Assembly (NCBI GenBank): GCA_947474595.1
Contig: CANJIV010000010.1
Location: forward strand, 1-64,000
Source of the DNA: Solirubrobacterales bacterium
GTDB taxonomy: Bacteria; Actinomycetota; Thermoleophilia; Solirubrobacterales; Solirubrobacteraceae
Direction: 5' to 3'
Length of the DNA stretch: 64,000 nt
The translations under genes and the position numbers were made by a program. Each line of letters begins with the position of its first letter. Position 1 is the first letter of the stretch. The notes beneath the pieces are model-generated. The model did no database searches. It saw only the letters and a list, made by a program, of their open reading frames with translations, and was not told the origin of the DNA. Below, piece by piece: positions 60,541 through 64,000 of this stretch.

Positions 60541-63291
60541 CTAACTGCCGAGCAACTCCTCGATCTGTGAGAGCTTTGCGTCGTTAAAGGAGTCCGTCCA
60601 GCTGCTGCTCCATGCGACATTGCTTGCGCTAGCGCGCGAGGAGAACTCCTGCACCCGGTCGCTAGCTTTGCGAAGCGTGGCAGCAATTGACTCAACCGTT
60701 GGCTTGGCAGCGAGCAGGTTTGGTGAGATCAATGCCAGCGCTTCCGCGGTCTTGTTCTCGAAGCTGTTGGTGACCGTCACCATCCCAGCCGAGGCCATCT
60801 CGATCGGCACGAGGCTGGGATGTGGCGTGTACATCAGCGCTAGGCCGACATCATGCTCGGGTAGTAACAACGAGTACTCAGATTGCTGGCTACGAGGCAG
60901 CAGCTTGAGATGCTGTCCCCCACCTAAGTCAATGCTCTGACTACTACCAACGCTTCCGATGCCGTGCAGCTCCCAGCCTTCCCCGAAACAACCGCTATCG
61001 AGCGCTCCGCGCAATCCAAGAACCGCCATCTCGAACATATTGCGTGCAGCATGTGGCTCTGGCCTGGCGTACATCAACAGCCGCCGTGACTGACGGTCGG
61101 CCAACGCTGCCGCCGTCGGTGGGCAGACCGCGGTGATCGCGTTCTCAAAGGCCAGCGAGTGGCGGTCGCCTTCGGCAGCCCCAGCCGCGAATACGCCAAT
61201 CTCGTGTTGGCGAAAGTAGGAGCGTAGGAGTTCGCTGGAGAAGAGCGCCTTGTGGGCAAACTCATAAGACTGATTAGCGCTAGCGGCGTAGGAGCCCATC
61301 GGGAAGGTGAACGGTTCGTACTCCTGAATCAGGTAGAGAAAACCGTCTCGGCCCAGCACACCTAGCGCCTGGTGGGCGATGTGAGCGCTCCACCACGTCG
61401 TGGCGATAAAGCTGTCCTCGTTACTAACCTCAATTGACTGCGCCTCGCGACCGAAGGTGATCTCGACCTGATCGCAGACACCACCGAGGCCTTCGTAGCC
61501 TTGAAGTTGTTCTTTCCAAGATGGAGCCAGCACGCCGACCGGATCGACGGTGATTATCCGTACCCGGTGCCCGCGGCGAGCAAGTGCTAGCGCTAGGTTA
61601 AATTTCGCGATGTAGCCGCCAAAGAAGTGCTTGAGATCGATCGTCGGGATCAAGATGTTGATCCGCTTTGGGGCACTATCGCTAACTGCGATTCGCAGCG
61701 GCTCTACCTTCTCAAGGAGCGCTAGTGGGGCGCCCGTCGGGGGTGTGATCGCCCCCGGCTTGGGGTCAAGCTTTCTAGGTGGAAGCGCATCGAGACGGAA
61801 TCTCCGTTGGGGCCTGGAGTGCGTCCGCGCTGAGGCAGTCACCATTCTGCGCCAAGCAAAGGCGTAGAAGAGCCCTCTCTCTGCGCCGAATGTCTCTGTT
61901 TTACCGGCGATGTCTCGAACGCCGCGCAGCCCAAGATTGAAGAGAGAGAAGTAGGAGCTATCGACAGTCAAGAAGCGTTCGAGCAGTCGACGTTTATCGG
62001 GCGACATCTGTCCCGCGCAGCGCATCTCGATCACGGTCGCAAACTGCAGCAAGCGGCAGCCGTCTACAAAGAACATGTTTCGCCACTGGCGCACACGTCC
62101 ACGTGGATCTCGCCTCAGTGAACCAAGACGACTGCGCATAGTGGTCTGCCGATTGGCCGCTTCGTGGCCCAACACAGCACCGGCGTGCTGGGTGTAGTCA
62201 TAAAGAGGGCCGTCAACGAAGGCAATATCTCCAAGCGCGAGAGCCACGAGGGCTATCCAGTGATCATGGAAGTGGCTGAACTGGCCCGGAGGGAAAGGGA
62301 GAACGTAGTCAAGGAGATCGCGTCGCAGTAGTGCCGCAGCCCCTGTAACTGAGTTCGCAGTCAGCAGTGAGATTAGATCGCTGTGATTGTTTTTCCTTGA
62401 ACTCCAGTAGGTATCGGCGATGACCGCACCGCTCTCATCTACGATCCGCGCGTCACTGTAGACAAGCGTTGCGTCGCCGATCTGGGAGACAAGCGTCTCG
62501 AGCTTCTGGGGCTGCCAGTAGTCATCCTGATCAGCCATCGCGACAAACTCTGCCGACGTCGGCGACAGTGACAGCGCGCGTTCAAAGTTGTGGTAGAAGC
62601 CTAGGCGTCGTGGCGAGCGCGAAATCACAAACCGGTCGTCATCGCCAACCGTCTCCTCGATCATCTTAAAGGCGGCGGGCTGCGAGCAGTCGTCACTAAT
62701 GACACAGGCCCAGTTGGTCTCTGTCTGTGCCCTGATCGACTCAATCTGGCGCCGGAAAAGGTTTTCGGTTGGGTTAAAGGTCGCCATCGCGATCGCAACC
62801 AATGGTCGATCGCTAGGCGCCTTAACTTCCAACGGCGCGATCGCATTAACCGTCGTGAACTCACCCAGCCCCGTGCTCAGCTTAGTTCCGTTATCGAGCG
62901 AAACCGAGAGGCCAACCGTGTGGACCCCAATAGCTGTTGACTGCGGCAACTCGATTAACCCCCAGAAGCCGCTTCGATAGCTCTGTAGCGACGGGTCGGC
63001 CTCAGAGGCAGGGTCGCTCTTTAGCCCACCGGTCTCAAAAGCATCGAGCTCGGGATGCATGGACTCAAAGACATCCAAGCGCGGGATCGAGTAGCCCATC
63101 GCTGCCTGTGGGCGGCCATCTAAAGTCAGCTCCACGCAGCTAATCTGGCCTGAGCTAGCAAAACACCAGCCGCCTACGAAGAAGACTGTCCCACTGCCAA
63201 CCGTTACCTCTGGTGGCAACTGATAGTCAAGCCCGGCAATTACCTGTGGCGCTTGATCTTTGGATTGTGTTCCCACTAGGCCTGCAACCAT
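60541..63291 (-). CDS. Two-module glycosyltransferase (GT2 plus WsaF-like GT4)
   Basis: About 916 residues from the chosen start. After a beta-rich N-terminal region, a GT2 domain (about 165-400) has 'VAIAMATFNPTENLFRRQI', 'CVISDDCSQ' and 'FVAMADQDDYWQPQKLE'. A C-terminal GT-B-like module (about 540-916) has 'INILIPTIDLKHFFGGYIAK', 'YLIQEYEPFTFPMGSYA', 'LLMYARPEPHAARNMFE' and 'LMYTPHPSLVPIEMASAGMV', as in WsaF-type rhamnosyltransferases. Two transferases in one chain may add alternating sugars to an O-antigen-like or cell-wall glycan. ATG 63291 is chosen because frames further upstream (to 63534) overlap the divergent acyltransferase; a distant GGGAGG leaves the start uncertain. Confidence 0.85.
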   Translation of the reverse strand: MVAGLVGTQSKDQAPQVIAGLDYQLPPEVTVGSGTVFFVGGWCFASSGQISCVELTLDGRPQAAMGYSIPRLDVFESMHPELDAFETGGLKSDPASEADPSLQSYRSGFWGLIELPQSTAIGVHTVGLSVSLDNGTKLSTGLGEFTTVNAIAPLEVKAPSDRPLVAIAMATFNPTENLFRRQIESIRAQTETNWACVISDDCSQPAAFKMIEETVGDDDRFVISRSPRRLGFYHNFERALSLSPTSAEFVAMADQDDYWQPQKLETLVSQIGDATLVYSDARIVDESGAVIADTYWSSRKNNHSDLISLLTANSVTGAAALLRRDLLDYVLPFPPGQFSHFHDHWIALVALALGDIAFVDGPLYDYTQHAGAVLGHEAANRQTTMRSRLGSLRRDPRGRVRQWRNMFFVDGCRLLQFATVIEMRCAGQMSPDKRRLLERFLTVDSSYFSLFNLGLRGVRDIAGKTETFGAERGLFYAFAWRRMVTASARTHSRPQRRFRLDALPPRKLDPKPGAITPPTGAPLALLEKVEPLRIAVSDSAPKRINILIPTIDLKHFFGGYIAKFNLALALARRGHRVRIITVDPVGVLAPSWKEQLQGYEGLGGVCDQVEITFGREAQSIEVSNEDSFIATTWWSAHIAHQALGVLGRDGFLYLIQEYEPFTFPMGSYAASANQSYEFAHKALFSSELLRSYFRQHEIGVFAAGAAEGDRHSLAFENAITAVCPPTAAALADRQSRRLLMYARPEPHAARNMFEMAVLGLRGALDSGCFGEGWELHGIGSVGSSQSIDLGGGQHLKLLPRSQQSEYSLLLPEHDVGLALMYTPHPSLVPIEMASAGMVTVTNSFENKTAEALALISPNLLAAKPTVESIAATLRKASDRVQEFSSRASASNVAWSSSWTDSFNDAKLSQIEELLGS

Positions 63292-63391
63292 ACAAGTACA
63301 ACAACTGCCTCCCAAGCAGCGATCGCCGTTGACGGCCAACACCCACCCCTCGGCGGGCTCGCTGTAATACTTTTCGCCGGAGATCTGACCT

Positions 63392-64000
63392 ATGCCCGCC
63401 GACGACACCAAGAAGTTACAAAACGCATTCCTTAGAGATCTCCGTGCGCGCCACCCGCGCCTGCGAGATGCCATTCCAGCGGACGTGAAAATAACCGCGA
63501 TGTACCGTGGAGAGCGCCACGACTTTAGGTCCAAAGGAGACCTGCTACTCGCCGGTCTGAGGCTTGCATGGGTCAGCGACGCATTTCTCGCCCATCTGCT
63601 TTATCGAGTCAAGGCAAGACTCCAAGGCCTAGGTGTCCCGATAATTCCGCGCATTGCCCATCACCTTGCGATCATTGTCGGTCAGGTCGCAATCGGCGAT
63701 CCAGTCGTGATGGCGTCAGGTGTTTACCTAGTCCACGGCCAAGTCGTGATCGACGGAATTGTCGAAATTGGACCGGAGGTAGTGATCAGCCCGTTTACCA
63801 CGATCGGCCTTCGAGCCGGCGACTTCAACGGCCCCAAGCTCGAGCGCGGCGTCATGGTTGGCACCGGCGCCCGACTGATCGGCGACATCAGAATCGGCGC
63901 TGGGGCGACGATCGGCGCAAATGCTGTGGTCGTTAGCGACGTTGAGCCGGGCACCACGGTTGTCGGCGTACCAGCCAAAGCACTGCCGCGCAATACCCCA
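63392..64000 (+). CDS. Serine-acetyltransferase-like hexapeptide acyltransferase, 3' end beyond the window
   Basis: Open frame from ATG 63392 to the window edge, 203 codons, no stop, so the gene is cut by the window. N-terminal helices ('LRLAWVSDAFLAHLLYRVKA') are followed by a left-handed beta-helix: 'IIVGQVAIGDPVVMASGVYL', 'IDGIVEIGPEVVISPF', 'IGDIRIGAGATIGANAVV' and the family end 'GTTVVGVPAKALP'. This is the layout of CysE-type acetyltransferases. The usual DHGTG active-site loop is not seen; 'YLVHGQVVIDG' stands there. Next to four glycosyltransferases it more likely acetylates a sugar than serine. GGAGAT lies nine bases before the ATG. Confidence 0.8.
   Translation, partial: MPADDTKKLQNAFLRDLRARHPRLRDAIPADVKITAMYRGERHDFRSKGDLLLAGLRLAWVSDAFLAHLLYRVKARLQGLGVPIIPRIAHHLAIIVGQVAIGDPVVMASGVYLVHGQVVIDGIVEIGPEVVISPFTTIGLRAGDFNGPKLERGVMVGTGARLIGDIRIGAGATIGANAVVVSDVEPGTTVVGVPAKALPRNTP

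Noticed and set aside
63292-63534. N-terminal extension of the two-module glycosyltransferase
   Set aside because: It overlaps the start of the divergent acyltransferase and is Arg/Cys-rich without domain resemblance.

Overview
The window looks like a chromosomal segment of a moderately GC-rich actinomycete. Evidence: a complete coenzyme F420 biosynthesis set with the fused FbiC, a glucose-6-phosphate dehydrogenase of the F420 type, GTP-type PEP carboxykinase, DipZ, a CysA-like rhodanese, and many genes with a -10 box directly before the start codon (leaderless transcripts). A stand-alone CofE and the AbiEi/DUF559 protein would fit a deep lineage such as Thermoleophilia, but that placement is inference.

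Region 1 (1-3150) is the right end of an integrated element: a window-truncated protein of helicase-associated (HA) repeats, a gene-poor stretch with four direct repeats, an excisionase-like gene and a tyrosine integrase ending 59 bases from an intact tRNA-Pro(TGG). Region 2 (3200-7100) has housekeeping and redox genes (DUF1015, OsmC, NUDIX, rhodanese, Rossmann protein). Region 3 (7270-13915) is secretory: a Cys-rich repeat protein, a GH18-like and a GH5 enzyme, both with CBM2-like modules, Pro-Thr linkers and a shared basic C-terminal tail, then a divergent CarH-like B12-binding MerR regulator. Region 4 (13900-19860) has peroxiredoxin, 3-hydroxyacyl-CoA dehydrogenase, Ogt, TrxB and two membrane-lipid type proteins. 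Region 5 (19990-26590) is the F420 block: fgd, an acyltransferase, cofD, cofC, cofE and convergent fbiC. Region 6 (26590-31270) has an Nramp transporter overlapping its DtxR-type regulator, YgfZ and small proteins.

Region 7 (31380-38783) and region 8 (51550-55827) together hold much of an ethylmalonyl-CoA (EMC) pathway: crotonyl-CoA carboxylase/reductase, ethylmalonyl-CoA-mutase-like B12 enzyme, MeaB GTPase, a MaoC hydratase, a malyl/methylmalyl-CoA lyase, and a non-canonical two-subunit acyl-CoA ligase coupled to a one-cluster ferredoxin-like protein. The EMC pathway makes glyoxylate and propionyl-CoA from acetyl-CoA; the ligase could recover ATP from malyl-CoA, and PEP carboxykinase (48546-50351) would lead C4 acids to sugars. 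Methylsuccinyl-CoA dehydrogenase, the epimerase and the thiolase/reductase steps are not in the window.

Between these lie a Moco/FAD-oxidase group (38802-41830) and a thiol-redox/copper island (41842-47906: CopC-CopD fusion, two TlpA-like thioredoxins, CcdA, DipZ). Region 9 (55831-64000) has a secreted protein, four glycosyltransferases and, running off the right edge, a serine-acetyltransferase-like hexapeptide acyltransferase, suggesting a surface polysaccharide locus. I saw no CRISPR array, rRNA, complete insertion sequence or recognisable riboswitch.
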